NCBI GenBank assembly: GCA_052143315.1
Contig: JBKQTE010000097.1
Coordinates: 114,415 to 178,414, forward strand
DNA length: 64,000 nt
Source of the DNA: DASZIT01 sp052143315
GTDB taxonomy: Bacteria > Actinomycetota > Acidimicrobiia > Acidimicrobiales > RAAP-2
Reading direction: 5' to 3'
Numbering within the stretch: position 1 is the first letter of the stretch; every line of letters begins with the position of its first letter. The notes below the pieces were generated by a model, which made no database searches, was not told where the DNA came from, and saw only the letters and a program-made list of their open reading frames with translations. The position numbers and the translations under genes were made by a program. Positions 7,456 to 16,937 of this stretch are shown in pieces.

Positions 7456-9218
7456 CGGCGCGCCCCCGTCAGTGCCACCGGCACCGGCGGCCGGGGCCGC
7501 TCGACACCCGCCAGGGTCACCACCCGGTCGACGCGCCCGACCAGCCCGCGCCGGTGAGCGGCGATGAGGACGGTCCTCCCCTCGAGGAACGGTCCCAGCG
7601 ACGCCGACAGGGCTGCCTCGCGGCCGCGGTCGAGGTGGGAGGAGGGCTCGTCCAACAGGACCAGCGGCGCGTCCCGCAGGACGGCCCTGGCGATGGCCAC
7701 CCGCTGTCGCTCACCGGCGCTCAGGGTGAACCCGCCCTCGCCCACCTCGGTGTCCAGGCCGTCGGGGAGCATCGCCACCAGCTCGTCGAGCCCGGCGACC
7801 TCCACCGCCCGGGCCACGGCCGACGGCCCTGCCGTCCGGTCGCCGACGGTGATGTTGTCGGCTAGTGAGCCGCGGAAGAGCGACGGCCGCTGGGGCACCC
7901 AGGCGATCTGCCGGCGCCACTGGCGGGGGTCGGCCCGCGACAGCTCCACCCCGCCAATGGAGACGGTGCCGGCCAGGGGTGTCACGAACCCCAGCACCAC
8001 CCCGAGGAGAGTCGACTTCCCCGACCCCGACGGGCCCATCAGGGCGACGTGCTCGCCCGGTGACACCGTCAGGTCGACATCGTCGAGCACCGGGCCGGAC
8101 CGCCCCGGATAGCCGACGGTGATCCCCTGGAGGACCAGGGGATGGCGACCCGGGTCCGGCCCCGGGACCGGCGTCCGGTCCACGCCGACCGGGGAGGTGT
8201 CCCCGACCGGGGAGGTCTGGTCGAGGATGTCGAGGATGCGGGCGGCGGCCGCCTGGCCCTCGGTGCTGGCGTGGAACTCGGTGGCCGCCCGGCGGAGGGG
8301 CAGGTACACCTCGGGGGCGAGCATCAGGATGGCCAGCGCGGTACCGAAGGCGATCTCCCCGTCGAGCAGCCGGAGGCCCAGGAAGAGAGCGACCAGGGCG
8401 GTGCCCACCGCCGCCAGCATCTCGAGGGCCAACGAGGAGAGGAAGGCCACCCGCAGGGTGGACATGGTGGCCTGCCGCAGGTCGTCGGTGGCCGCCTCGA
8501 TGGAGCGGCGCCCGCTGGAAACGCTCCCGGTGCTCCGGAGGGTGGGCAGCCCCTGGAGGATGTCGAGGAACCGGGCACCCAGGTGGGAGAGGCGCTCCCA
8601 CTGCTGGTGGGTGCTGTCCTTGGCGGCCAGCCCGAGCAGGATCATGAAGACCGGCAACGCCGCCAGCGTGACCGCCAGGATGGCGAAGGACAGCCAGTCC
8701 GACCACGCCACCCAGGCCAGGACGGCGGTGGGAGCGAGGGCAGCCAGGATCGTCTGTGGCACCACCCGGGCGAAGTAGGCGTCGAGGGCCCCGACCCCCC
8801 GGGTGGCGGCCACCGACAGCTCGCCGGTCTGCTCGCCCGACAGCCACGAGGGCCCCAGCTCGAGGGCGTGGGAGAGCATCTGCCGGCGGAGGGTGGACAT
8901 CACGGTGGCCGAGGTCCGGTGGGCGGCCACCTCGCCCGCCCAGGCCAGCACGGCGCGGAACAGGCAGGTCCCGGCCAGGCCGACCAGCAGCGGGGTCACC
9001 TCGGCCAGCGTGGACCGGTGGAGGAAGACCCGGTCGACCACGGTGGCCACCAGAACCGCCTGGGCGATCAGGCAGACGGTGGAGGCCGCCCCGACCGCCA
9101 CCGCCACCGCCAGGTACCGGCGGGTGACCGCCACCCGCCGGAGGAGCCGGCGGTCGATGAGGCCTCGGGGCCGCTCCGGTGGGGCCACCCCGGACGGCCC
9201 GGCGCTGGGCGCGGCCAA
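7452..9218 (-). CDS. cydD: Thiol reductant ABC exporter subunit CydD
   Basis: 588 aa. The transmembrane half includes RTSATVMSTLRRQMLSHALELGP and GEQTGELSVAATRGVGALDAYFARVVPQ, typical of CydD. The ATPase has Walker A GPSGSGKST, signature LSAGERQR and Walker B VLLDEPSSHLD. It starts 3 bp after the cydB stop and overlaps cydC. The Asp-Glu and Walker A Lys are present in both subunits, so both sites may be active. Confidence 0.92.
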   Translation of the reverse strand: MAAPSAGPSGVAPPERPRGLIDRRLLRRVAVTRRYLAVAVAVGAASTVCLIAQAVLVATVVDRVFLHRSTLAEVTPLLVGLAGTCLFRAVLAWAGEVAAHRTSATVMSTLRRQMLSHALELGPSWLSGEQTGELSVAATRGVGALDAYFARVVPQTILAALAPTAVLAWVAWSDWLSFAILAVTLAALPVFMILLGLAAKDSTHQQWERLSHLGARFLDILQGLPTLRSTGSVSSGRRSIEAATDDLRQATMSTLRVAFLSSLALEMLAAVGTALVALFLGLRLLDGEIAFGTALAILMLAPEVYLPLRRAATEFHASTEGQAAAARILDILDQTSPVGDTSPVGVDRTPVPGPDPGRHPLVLQGITVGYPGRSGPVLDDVDLTVSPGEHVALMGPSGSGKSTLLGVVLGFVTPLAGTVSIGGVELSRADPRQWRRQIAWVPQRPSLFRGSLADNITVGDRTAGPSAVARAVEVAGLDELVAMLPDGLDTEVGEGGFTLSAGERQRVAIARAVLRDAPLVLLDEPSSHLDRGREAALSASLGPFLEGRTVLIAAHRRGLVGRVDRVVTLAGVERPRPPVPVALTGARR

Positions 9219-9221
9219 GGG

Positions 9222-10415
9222 TCAGGCCTGCCCGTCCCCGTCGGCGGTCCCGGTCGGTCCACCGGTGCTGTCGAGGGTGGGCGCGTCGACCGCGGCCGCC
9301 GGACCGACCGCCACCGCCACCTGACCGCCGTCGCCGGTCGACCCGGTCACCGGACCGCTGTCGGCGGTCGCCGGTGGACGGTGGAGGCGCTGGCGGAAGA
9401 CGTAGTACGACCATCCCTGGTAGAGCAGGACCAGCGGCGTGAAGATGCACGCCACGATGGTCATCACCTTCAGGGTGTACGGCGCCGAGGCGGAGTTGCC
9501 GATGGTGAGGTCGTAGGCGGGGGAGATGCTCGACACCATCACCCGGGGGAAGAGGTTCAGGAAGATGGTGGCCACCAGGGCCACGATGGCGATGCCGGTG
9601 GCGACGAACGCCCACATCTCGAACTTCTCCCGGAGCAGCCAGCTGACCACGGCCACCGCGGCGATGGCCAGGACCGGCACGATCGGCGGCACCAGGCCGG
9701 TGTCGTGGATGCGGTGGGCGTTCAGGTACGTCCAGGTGAGGAAGGCCACCACCACCACGGTGGTGGGCACCGCCAGCCACGAGGCGACCTTCCGCGAGCG
9801 GACCCGCAGGTCGTCGGTGGTCTTCAGCGAGGCGAAGACGGCCCCGTGCAGGGTGAACAGCAGCAGGGTGGTGACGCCACCCACCAGGGCGTAGGGGTTC
9901 AGCAGGTTGAAGAACGAGCCCAGGTAGCTGGAGTGCGGTCCGATGGGCACGCCCTTGAGGATGTTGGCGAAGGCCACCCCCCACAGCAGCGCCGGCAGCA
10001 GGCTCCCGCCGAAGATGGCCACGTCCCACCACTGCCGCCACTGGGAGCTGGGGCGCTTGCCCCGGTACTCGAAGGCCACCCCCCGGAAGATCAGGGCGGC
10101 CAGGATGAGGAACAGGGGCAGGTAGAACCCGCTGAACAGCGTGGCGTACCAGTTGGGGAAGGCGGCGAAGGTGGCACCACCGGCGGTCAGCAGCCACACC
10201 TCGTTGCCGTCCCAGACCGGGCCGATGGCGTTGATCAGCAGCCGGCGGTCGGTGTCGTCCTTGCCGAGGACCGGCAGCAGGATCCCGACCCCGAAGTCGA
10301 ACCCTTCCAGCAGGAAGTAGCCCGACCACAGGACGGCGATCAGCACGAACCAGACGACCTCCAGTCCGCTACGGCTGGTGTCGAAGCTGGCCGTCGCCAC
10401 GATGGTCTGCAGCAC
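9222..10415 (-). CDS. cydB: Cytochrome bd ubiquinol/menaquinol oxidase subunit II
   Basis: 397 aa, multispan. Family motifs: WSGYFLLEGFDFGVGILLP near the N-terminus, GNEVWLLTAGGATFAAFP, and WQGWSYYVFRQRL-like end (YQGWSYYVFRQRL). A roughly 60-residue Gly/Ala/Thr-rich tail follows the last helix and is not part of the usual domain. The GTG at 10415 is chosen for its AGAAGGAGAC ribosome site and because family members begin just before the first helix. Confidence 0.92.
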   Translation of the reverse strand: MLQTIVATASFDTSRSGLEVVWFVLIAVLWSGYFLLEGFDFGVGILLPVLGKDDTDRRLLINAIGPVWDGNEVWLLTAGGATFAAFPNWYATLFSGFYLPLFLILAALIFRGVAFEYRGKRPSSQWRQWWDVAIFGGSLLPALLWGVAFANILKGVPIGPHSSYLGSFFNLLNPYALVGGVTTLLLFTLHGAVFASLKTTDDLRVRSRKVASWLAVPTTVVVVAFLTWTYLNAHRIHDTGLVPPIVPVLAIAAVAVVSWLLREKFEMWAFVATGIAIVALVATIFLNLFPRVMVSSISPAYDLTIGNSASAPYTLKVMTIVACIFTPLVLLYQGWSYYVFRQRLHRPPATADSGPVTGSTGDGGQVAVAVGPAAAVDAPTLDSTGGPTGTADGDGQA

Positions 10416-10452
10416 TGCGTCTCCTTCTTCTCGTTCGTTCCTTGGACCCGGC

Positions 10453-11955
10453 TCAGTAGATGAGCGCCGGGGTCCTGTCCGGGCGCTCCTCGGGCACCCC
10501 GTCCCCGCCGCCGTCGTGCCCGCCACCGGCGATCCCGTCCTGGGACTCGCCGTCGTGGGCGCCCTCGACCGGCGGTGGCTGCAGCTTGGCGAAGCGCACC
10601 ATGAGTCCGGCGTCGATGATGGCCAGGACGGTGTAGATGGCGGTGAAGCCGATCAGGGTGGTGACCACGTAGCCGGTCCCGATCTTGGAGACCCCGGCGG
10701 ACGTCTTCAGCAGGCCGTAGACGATCCACGGTTGACGGCCCACCTCGGTGAAGATCCAGCCGGTGGTGTTGGCGATGAACGGCAGGGCGACGGCCCACAC
10801 CGACAACCGCAGGAACCACCGGGCCTCCTCCAGCCGGCGCTTGCGCATCAGCCACAGCCCGACGGCGGCCACCAGCAGCATGAGGATGCCGCAGCCCACC
10901 ATGATCCGGAAGGTCCAGTACTCGACCCACAGGGTCGGCACGTAGCTGCCGGTCCCGTACTTGGCCGACTCGGAGGCCTGGACGTTGTTGATGCCCTCGA
11001 CCGAGCCGTCCCAGGAGTTGTCAGCCAGAACCGACAGCATATGGGGCACCCGGATCTGGAAGATGGGGTTGCCCGACAGGTTGCCGATGGTGAGGAGGGA
11101 GAAGCTGGCGCCGGACTGGGTGTTGTAGATGGCCTCGGCGGCGGCCATCTTCATCGGCTGCTGCTTCTCCATCAGCTTGGCCTGGCTGTCGCCGAACCAC
11201 ATGGTGGCGACGATGGCGATGGCCGCGATGATCAGGGCCATCTTGGCGGAGGCGGCGAACACCGGGTCGACGGCTCGCTCGGGCGCCTCGGCGGCGGCCA
11301 CGGCTGCGGCCGGCTCCCCGTCGGGGGCGCGGCGCCGGTCACGCAGGATGTGCCAGGCGCTGACCCCGAGGACCAGCATGGCGGCGGTGAGGATGGCGGC
11401 GAACAGCACGTGGAGGAACGAGCCGATGAGGGTGCTGTTGGTCATCACCGCCCAGAAGTTGGTCATCACCGCCCGGTTGCCCACCACCTTGTAGCCGACC
11501 GGGTGCTGCATCCAGGCGTTGGCCGACAGGATGAACAGGGCGGAGAGCATGGTGCCCACGCTGACCAGCCAGATCGACGCCAGGTGCACCCGTCGGGACA
11601 CCCGGTCGCGACCGAAGATCCAGACGCCGAGGAAGGTCGACTCGAGGAAGAAGGCCAGCAGGGCCTCGATGGCCAGCGGCGCTCCGAAGACGCTGCCCAC
11701 GTAGCGGGAGTACTCGGACCAGTTCATGCCGAACTGGAACTCCTGCACGATGCCGGTCACCACGCCGATGGCGAAGTTGATCAGGAAGAGCTTCCGCCAG
11801 AACAGGGTCGTGCGCTCCCACTTCTCGTCCTTCGTGCGGTACGCCGCCGTCTGCATGATGGCCAGCATCAGTGCCAGGCCGATGGTCAGGGGCACGAAGA
11901 GGAAGTGGAAGACGGTCGTGATGCCGAACTGCCAGCGCGAGAGGAGGAGTGTCAT
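10453..11955 (-). CDS. cydA: Cytochrome bd oxidase subunit I
   Basis: 500 aa. Matches CydA throughout: SRWQFGITTVFHFLFVPLTIG with the high-spin heme His, FGMNWSEYSRYVG, LAFFLESTFLGVWIFG, MQHPVGYKV, and IGSFLHVLFA with a second heme His. With CydB it reduces O2 with quinol and high affinity. The ATG at 11955 gives the N-terminus normal for actinobacterial CydA; an ATG three codons earlier is possible. A DevR-like box sits 34 bp upstream. Confidence 0.95.
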   Translation of the reverse strand: MTLLLSRWQFGITTVFHFLFVPLTIGLALMLAIMQTAAYRTKDEKWERTTLFWRKLFLINFAIGVVTGIVQEFQFGMNWSEYSRYVGSVFGAPLAIEALLAFFLESTFLGVWIFGRDRVSRRVHLASIWLVSVGTMLSALFILSANAWMQHPVGYKVVGNRAVMTNFWAVMTNSTLIGSFLHVLFAAILTAAMLVLGVSAWHILRDRRRAPDGEPAAAVAAAEAPERAVDPVFAASAKMALIIAAIAIVATMWFGDSQAKLMEKQQPMKMAAAEAIYNTQSGASFSLLTIGNLSGNPIFQIRVPHMLSVLADNSWDGSVEGINNVQASESAKYGTGSYVPTLWVEYWTFRIMVGCGILMLLVAAVGLWLMRKRRLEEARWFLRLSVWAVALPFIANTTGWIFTEVGRQPWIVYGLLKTSAGVSKIGTGYVVTTLIGFTAIYTVLAIIDAGLMVRFAKLQPPPVEGAHDGESQDGIAGGGHDGGGDGVPEERPDRTPALIY

Positions 11956-11989
11956 CCCTAGCATCCAAGCAATTCACCGCGCCGGAGTA

Positions 11990-12005
11990 CAGGGCCGAAA
12001 GTCCC
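11990..12005 (-). promoter_or_regulatory. DevR/DosR-like box before cydA (site 5)
   Basis: CAGGGCCGAAAGTCCC, the copy I use as the consensus, centred about 43 bp before the cydA ATG and lying between cydA and a USP gene. Position is right for activation of the cydABDC operon at low oxygen. Confidence 0.65.
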
Positions 12006-12028
12006 GAAGCCTCCCCTGATCAGCGCCG

Positions 12029-12481
12029 TCAGGTCCGGTCCCGGACGACGAGGACCGAGCAGTGGGCGTTGGTCATGCAGTGCTGGCTGACCGAGCCGAG
12101 CAGCATGCCGGCGAACTCACCGTGGCCCCGGCTGCCCACCACCAGCAGGTCGGCGCCGTTCGACGCCTTGACCAGTACCGACGCCGGGGTGCCCTCGACC
12201 ACCAGCGTCCGGATCTCGAGCTCGGGGTGGTCCCGACGCACCGGCTCGAGGGCGCCGTCGAGCATGGTGGCGGCGTCGGCGGCCGGGTCGAAGCCCTCGG
12301 GGAGCTGGAGCGCCCACCCGTAGCTGGCGGGCCACTCCCAGGTGGTCACCGCCTCGAGGACGGCACCGCGGCGCAGTGCCTGGTCGGTCGCCTGGGCCAG
12401 GGCCTCCAGGGACGACGGGGAGCCGTCGATGCCCACGACCACCCGGTGGTCGGATCTGGGCCGGTCGTCGGTCGTCGTCAT
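12029..12481 (-). CDS. Universal stress protein
   Basis: 150 aa, single UspA domain. VVVGIDGSPSS start, and GSRGHGEFAGMLLGSVSQHCMTNAHCSVLVVR at the end, with the ATP-binding G-x2-G-x9-G-S pattern. ATG at 12481 follows GAGAGG/GGGAG. About 55% alike by eye to the USP at 56348-56785 (shared WEWPASYGWA/WAWPASYGWA segment), suggesting paralogy. A motif copy lies 81 bp upstream. Confidence 0.9.
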   Translation of the reverse strand: MTTTDDRPRSDHRVVVGIDGSPSSLEALAQATDQALRRGAVLEAVTTWEWPASYGWALQLPEGFDPAADAATMLDGALEPVRRDHPELEIRTLVVEGTPASVLVKASNGADLLVVGSRGHGEFAGMLLGSVSQHCMTNAHCSVLVVRDRT

Positions 12482-12561
12482 GGCTCCCACCTCTCGGGCT
12501 CGGCGCCCGTCGATCGGGCACCGCATCTGCAGTCAGGGTACGGAGCCAGGAGAAGGGCTGC

Positions 12562-12577
12562 CAGGGGAGAAGGTCCC
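12562..12577. promoter_or_regulatory. DevR/DosR-like box (site 6, weaker)
   Basis: CAGGGGAGAAGGTCCC, with symmetric flanks extending it to CCAGGG...CCCTTGG at 12561-12581. It departs from the consensus at two central bases. It lies upstream of the USP starting at 12481. Confidence 0.45.
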
Positions 12578-12616
12578 TTGGTGGGGTGGTACCGTCGCCG
12601 CCGGCGGGGCCGGCAG

Positions 12617-13831
12617 TCAGCCTCGGTAGTCGTCGGACAGGGTGACCGGGACCGGTACCCCCCGGAGGAGGTAGGCCTCCTCGAAGGCGGAGCCGGCCGA
12701 CACCGACGCCGCGGCGGGAGCGACGGCGCCCGGAGGCGACGGCGGGGATGTCCTCGCCGCATCGGCCCGCTGCCTGGCCGCCGTCCGGCGGTCCTCCCGG
12801 GCGGCGACCCGTCCGTCGTCGCGGGCCCACTGAATCATGACGATGGTGGTGCCCGCAAAGGCGGACAGCTCGCCGATGGCCCAGACCATGCCGCCCCCGA
12901 TGTGGGTCCCGGCCGTCGTGTACATGGAGGCGGCGGCCGCCCCGCCGAGGAGGGCGATCCCCAGGAACGACTCGAAGGGCACCCCGATCAGCAGGTTGAT
13001 GATCCGGAAGCCATGGGTCATCTTCCAGCGTGGGTTGTCGTCGGCGCCCACCGTCGGCCACCAGAAATTGCACGCCCCGAACAGGAAGAGGAGGTTGAGG
13101 GTGTCCATCAGCGCCATGTGGTTCATGGCGTAGCCGAGCAGCGGGGTGAGGAAGAACACGAACATGACGCCGTAGTAGAGGAACCAGATGACCACCGGGA
13201 AGGTCAACACCCCGAAGGGAACACTGTTGAGGATCGTGAGGAGGACCTTCTTGGTGTGGCGGTTGGTTGTCTGCAGGGCCAGGGTCATCGGGGCGCTCAG
13301 GGCCAGGAGGGGGGCTGCCAACACCATCAGGAGCATGTGCTGGATCACGTGGTAGGGGAACGACGTCGCCACCAGGGTCGACACCGGTGACTCCAGGGCC
13401 AGTCCGACGGCCACCAGTCCGGAGACGAACATCCAGATCCGGAAGGCCGGCCACCGGCGTCCCTTGGCAGCCAGGCGCCGGACGCCGCTCAGGTAGAACA
13501 CGGCCGCCGTCACCTCCACCGCCACCATGACGTAGGCGAACGGGCTGTTGTGGGCGGCCGTGGCCACCCAGGCCACCCCGGCCACCGCCGCCATCAGCGA
13601 CACGGCGGCGTAGTTCCAGAGGCTGGGGGAGCGGGGCGTCTCCCGAGGACGCCAGAGCACCAGCGCCCGGTGGCCGGTCCATACCGCCAGGGCCAGGGCC
13701 AGTACACCGGGCACGCTGACGGGCCAGGCGGTCAGGAGCGAGTGGGTGTCGGCCGGCGGGGCGTACATGCCGGACATGCCGTGCGCCCCGGGCCCGTGCG
13801 GCATGGTCGGCATGCCCGACATGGCGCTCAT
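12617..13831 (-). CDS. CtaG/caa3-type cytochrome c oxidase assembly factor-like membrane protein
   Basis: 404 aa, about nine predicted helices. Met/His-rich N-terminus (MSGMPTMPHGPGAHGMSGMY) may bind copper. The core YHVIQHMLLMVLAAPLLALSAP, FLTPLLGYAMNHMALM and GIALLGG fits the caa3_CtaG family, which helps insert copper into heme-copper oxidases. The C-terminal 70 residues are Ala/Arg/Pro-rich and variable. No oxidase subunit genes of that type lie in the window. The ATG at 13831 was chosen over one 6 codons earlier. Confidence 0.8.
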   Translation of the reverse strand: MSAMSGMPTMPHGPGAHGMSGMYAPPADTHSLLTAWPVSVPGVLALALAVWTGHRALVLWRPRETPRSPSLWNYAAVSLMAAVAGVAWVATAAHNSPFAYVMVAVEVTAAVFYLSGVRRLAAKGRRWPAFRIWMFVSGLVAVGLALESPVSTLVATSFPYHVIQHMLLMVLAAPLLALSAPMTLALQTTNRHTKKVLLTILNSVPFGVLTFPVVIWFLYYGVMFVFFLTPLLGYAMNHMALMDTLNLLFLFGACNFWWPTVGADDNPRWKMTHGFRIINLLIGVPFESFLGIALLGGAAAASMYTTAGTHIGGGMVWAIGELSAFAGTTIVMIQWARDDGRVAAREDRRTAARQRADAARTSPPSPPGAVAPAAASVSAGSAFEEAYLLRGVPVPVTLSDDYRG

Positions 13832-13898
13832 GACCCGGGAACCTGGCACGTCGTCATGGTACCGCCGGCCACCCGTGGGCCGGTAGCCGGGCCCCGGC

Positions 13899-14804
13899 TC
13901 AGTGGGGACCGGGCTGGCGCACGACCACCACCGAGCAGTGGGCGTGCTGGGCCACGTGCTGGCTCACCGCTCCGAGCAGGAGCCCGCGAAAGGCCCCCAG
14001 CCCCCTCGAGCCCACCACCAGCAGGTCGGCCTGGCGGCTGACCGCCTCCAGAGCCACGGCCGGAGGATCCTGGTGCACGTCGCCCCGGACGTGGATCCCC
14101 GGCGCCATGGCGGCGGCGCGGGCGAGGGCCGTGCGCACCACCTCTCGGGCCGCCTCGGGGATGGCGACGTCCATGGTGAAGACGTAGCCGGCGGTGCCCG
14201 GGAACACCCAGGCGGCGACGATCTCGAGGGTGGCCGCGCAGCGGACGGCCTCGGCGATGGCCCAGTCGAGCGCCACCACCGAGGCGTCGGAGCCGTCGAC
14301 GCCCACCGCGATCCGGCGGGGGGTGGCGTCCGGCGGGGTGGGGGCGTCCTCGGCCGGCCGCACGATGGCTACCGGGCAGTCGGCGTTGGTCACGCAGTGC
14401 TGGCCGACCGAACCGATGCGCAGACCGCGGAACCCACCCTGGCCACGCGCCCCGACCACAAGAAGGTCGGCTGCGCGGGCCGCCTCGAGCAGGGCGGGGG
14501 CCGGCTCGCCCTCGAGGACCGACCGCTCCACCGCCACCTCGGGATGGGTCTCCTCCACCCGGGCCGAGGCGTCGCCCACCACGCGATGGGCCTCCTTGGC
14601 CGGTGGCGTGTCGGCCTCGGCGGAGCCGTGCCCCACCCACGCCCCGACCACGACCAGGGTGGCGCCGCGGCGGCCCGCCTCGGCGGCCGCCCAGTCGAGG
14701 GCGCGGGCCGCGCCCGGCGATCCGTCGACGCCGACCACGATGCGTTTCGTCGGCTCGCCGGCACCGCCGCCGGCGTGCCCGCTGGTCGGTAGCAGTTGGG
14801 ACAC
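13899..14804 (-). CDS. Tandem-domain universal stress protein
   Basis: 301 aa with two UspA domains (about 20-147 and 160-298). Each starts with VGVDGS and ends with an ATP-loop: GARGQGGFRGLRIGSVGQHC, and GSRGLGAFRGLLLGAVSQHV. Two-domain USPs of this sort are characteristic DosR-regulon products in mycobacteria. GTG start; a motif copy lies 62 bp upstream. It follows the CtaG-like gene's neighbour on the same strand but with its own promoter region. Confidence 0.92.
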   Translation of the reverse strand: MSQLLPTSGHAGGGAGEPTKRIVVGVDGSPGAARALDWAAAEAGRRGATLVVVGAWVGHGSAEADTPPAKEAHRVVGDASARVEETHPEVAVERSVLEGEPAPALLEAARAADLLVVGARGQGGFRGLRIGSVGQHCVTNADCPVAIVRPAEDAPTPPDATPRRIAVGVDGSDASVVALDWAIAEAVRCAATLEIVAAWVFPGTAGYVFTMDVAIPEAAREVVRTALARAAAMAPGIHVRGDVHQDPPAVALEAVSRQADLLVVGSRGLGAFRGLLLGAVSQHVAQHAHCSVVVVRQPGPH

Positions 14805-14865
14805 GGTCCTACCCCCGTCTTCTCTGGCCCCTGATGCCAGGGTGCCCGAGCGGGACGAGGGCCGA

Positions 14866-14881
14866 CAGGGCCGAAGGTCAC
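14866..14881. promoter_or_regulatory. DevR/DosR-like box (site 7)
   Basis: CAGGGCCGAAGGTCAC, identical to site 3. Between the response regulator's 3' end and the tandem USP start, 62 bp from the latter; a partial second copy (GAGGGCCGA) lies immediately before it. Confidence 0.6.
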
Positions 14882-14901
14882 ACGTGGGCCGGGCCGGTGG
14901 C

Positions 14902-15558
14902 CTACGGGGTCGGGTCGGGCGAGGGCCGGGCGTTGAGCCGGGTGGCGTACACGGCGGCCTCGGTGCGTCGGGTGAACCCCAGCTTCATCAGCAGGTTGGA
15001 GACGTAGTTCTTCACGGTCTTCTCCGCCAGGAAGAGCTCCTGGCTGATCTGCCGGTTGGTGCGCCCCTGGGCGATCAGGTCCAGGATGTCCCGCTCGCGG
15101 GGGGTGAGCTGCTCGATGCGGGCCCGCTCCTCATGCTGGCGGGCCATCCGGTCCATCACCTGGCGGGTGAACGCCGGGTCCAGGAGCGATCCTCCGCCGG
15201 CCACGGTGCGGACGGCGCTCACCAGGTCGCCACCCCGGATCTCCTTCAGGACGTAGCCGGCGGCGCCGGCCATGATGGCGGCGAACATGGCCTCGTCGTC
15301 GGCGAACGAGGTCAGCATCAGGCACTGGAGCCGGTCGACTCCCGAGCGGAGCTCCCGGCACACCTCCACCCCGGAGCCGTCCGGCAGCCGGACGTCGAGC
15401 ACGGCCACGTCGGGTCGGGTCTCCGGCGCCAGCTCGAGGGCCTCGGCCGCGGTGGCGGCCTCGCCGCACACGGTCATGTCGTCCTCGGCCTCGATCAGCT
15501 CGATCAGTCCCCGCCGCACCACCTCGTGGTCGTCGAGCAGGAACACCCGGATGGTCAT
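14902..15558 (-). CDS. DevR/DosR-like NarL-family response regulator
   Basis: 218 aa. Receiver domain: VFLLDDHE, phospho-acceptor Asp in VAVLDVRLPDG, MLTSF, and YVLKEI. C-terminal LuxR-type helix-turn-helix: LTPRERDILDLIAQGRTNRQISQELFLAEKTVKNYVSNLLMKLG, very like mycobacterial DevR. The ATG at 15558 overlaps the kinase stop by 4 bp (ATGA), so the two form a cotranscribed two-component pair. Probably activates genes bearing the CAGGGCCGAAAGTCCC motif. Confidence 0.92.
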   Translation of the reverse strand: MTIRVFLLDDHEVVRRGLIELIEAEDDMTVCGEAATAAEALELAPETRPDVAVLDVRLPDGSGVEVCRELRSGVDRLQCLMLTSFADDEAMFAAIMAGAAGYVLKEIRGGDLVSAVRTVAGGGSLLDPAFTRQVMDRMARQHEERARIEQLTPRERDILDLIAQGRTNRQISQELFLAEKTVKNYVSNLLMKLGFTRRTEAAVYATRLNARPSPDPTP

Positions 15559-16727
15559 GGCCTGTCGCCTCCCTCGTCCGCCGGCCGGTCGGCCCGCAGG
15601 CGAGCGTGCCAGACCAGCTCGGTGCCGCCCTCGGCCCTGGGTCCCACCCGGCACCCCCCGCGCAGGAGCTTGGCCCGCTCGCGGAGGTTGGCCAGCCCGT
15701 TGCCGCCACCGGGGGTCACGGGGTCGATCCCCTTGCCGTTGTCGGCCACCCGGAGCTCCACGTCGTCATCGGTGACGGTCACCCGGACATCGGCACGGGT
15801 GGCGGACGCATGGCGCACCACGTTGGACAGCGCCTCGCGCAGGGCGTACGCCAGGTGCTCGGCCTCCACGTCGTCCACCATGGCGTCGATGGGCCCCTGG
15901 AGGTCCACCCGGACATCGAGACCCAGCCGGCCCCCGGCCTCGTCGGTCAGGGCCAGGAGCTCGCTGCGCAGCCCGTGGGGCCCGTCGTTGCGCCTCCGGC
16001 TGATCCCGAAGATGGTGGTCCGGATCTGGCGGATGGTCTCGTCGAGGTCGTCGATCACCTCGGTGACCCGGTCCGCCACCTCGGACGAGTTTTCCGAGGT
16101 GGCGACCCCCTGAAGGCGCAGACCAGCGGCGAACAGCTGCTGGATGACCGTGTCGTGGAGGTTGCGGGCGATCCGCTCGCGCTCCTCGACCAGGGTGAGC
16201 CCGCGCATCCGCTGGTGGAGGCGGGCCTTGTCGATGACCAGGCCGGCGGCGAGGCCGAGGGAGGCGACCAGGTCCTCGTCGACGTCGGTGAACCCGGCGC
16301 CGCCCCGCTTGTTGCACAGGTAGAGGTTGCCGAAGACCTCGCCGCCTACCCGGACCGGGACGCCCAGGAACGAGCCCATGGGCGGGTGGTTGGGCGGGAT
16401 GCCTTCGCTGGCCGGATGGTCGCGGAGGTCGGACAGGCGGATGGGCTCGGGGTGGTGGACCAGCAGTCCGAGGATGCCCTGGCCGGTGGGCGGGGACCCG
16501 ATGGCCCGGCGCCCGTCCTCGTCGATACCGACGGTGATGAACTGCTCGAGCCGGTGCGGATCCCGGCCGAGCACCCCCATCGCCCCGTAGCGGGCGTCGG
16601 AGAGGCGAGCCGCCTGCTCGACGATGTGCTGCAGGACGGTCGTCAGGTCGAGGTCGCCCTCGATGAGCAGCATGGCGCCCACCAGCGCCTGCAGGCGTTC
16701 GGGGTCCCGAATCCGGTGGAACGGCAT
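15555..16727 (-). CDS. DevS/DosS-like GAF sensor histidine kinase
   Basis: 390 aa. One GAF domain (about 25-170), then HisKA_3 with the phospho-acceptor His191 in RIARNLHDTV, then HATPase_c (EALSNVVRHA, DNGKGI, GGNGLANLRERA). The GAF segment HPASEGIPPNHPPM...FGNLYL matches GAF-A of DosS/DosT; His114 and Tyr136 fall where DosS has heme-ligand His149 and distal Tyr171 (from memory), with the same spacing of 22. DosS has two GAF domains; this has one. Likely a heme-based redox or gas sensor. Confidence 0.88.
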   Translation of the reverse strand: MPFHRIRDPERLQALVGAMLLIEGDLDLTTVLQHIVEQAARLSDARYGAMGVLGRDPHRLEQFITVGIDEDGRRAIGSPPTGQGILGLLVHHPEPIRLSDLRDHPASEGIPPNHPPMGSFLGVPVRVGGEVFGNLYLCNKRGGAGFTDVDEDLVASLGLAAGLVIDKARLHQRMRGLTLVEERERIARNLHDTVIQQLFAAGLRLQGVATSENSSEVADRVTEVIDDLDETIRQIRTTIFGISRRRNDGPHGLRSELLALTDEAGGRLGLDVRVDLQGPIDAMVDDVEAEHLAYALREALSNVVRHASATRADVRVTVTDDDVELRVADNGKGIDPVTPGGGNGLANLRERAKLLRGGCRVGPRAEGGTELVWHARLRADRPADEGGDRP

Positions 16728-16856
16728 GATGGAGAGGCTACAAGGGAGGTCGGTGGTCGGCGACCGGCGCCACCCACCGGGGGCCGGGAGGGGTGCGCCG
16801 ACGTCCGCGATCCGACCGGGACCCAGCCGGCGTGCGCGGCTGGTGGGGGCGTGGAA

Positions 16857-16872
16857 TGGACTTTCGGCCCTG
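16857..16872. promoter_or_regulatory. DevR/DosR-like box (site 8)
   Basis: On the minus strand CAGGGCCGAAAGTCCA. It lies between divergent kinase (start 16727) and response-regulator (start 16938) genes, so it may autoregulate either or both. Confidence 0.6.
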
Positions 16873-16937
16873 GCTGGGTGGTCCCTCTCGTCGTTAGCGT
16901 CACCCCCGCGGCCGACGGTGTCGCCGAGGGAGCAACG

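Noticed and set aside
7711..10329. Long 872-codon minus-strand ORF across cydD and cydB
   Set aside because: Out of frame with both genes, Arg/Pro/Gly-rich; typical shadow ORF in very GC-rich DNA.
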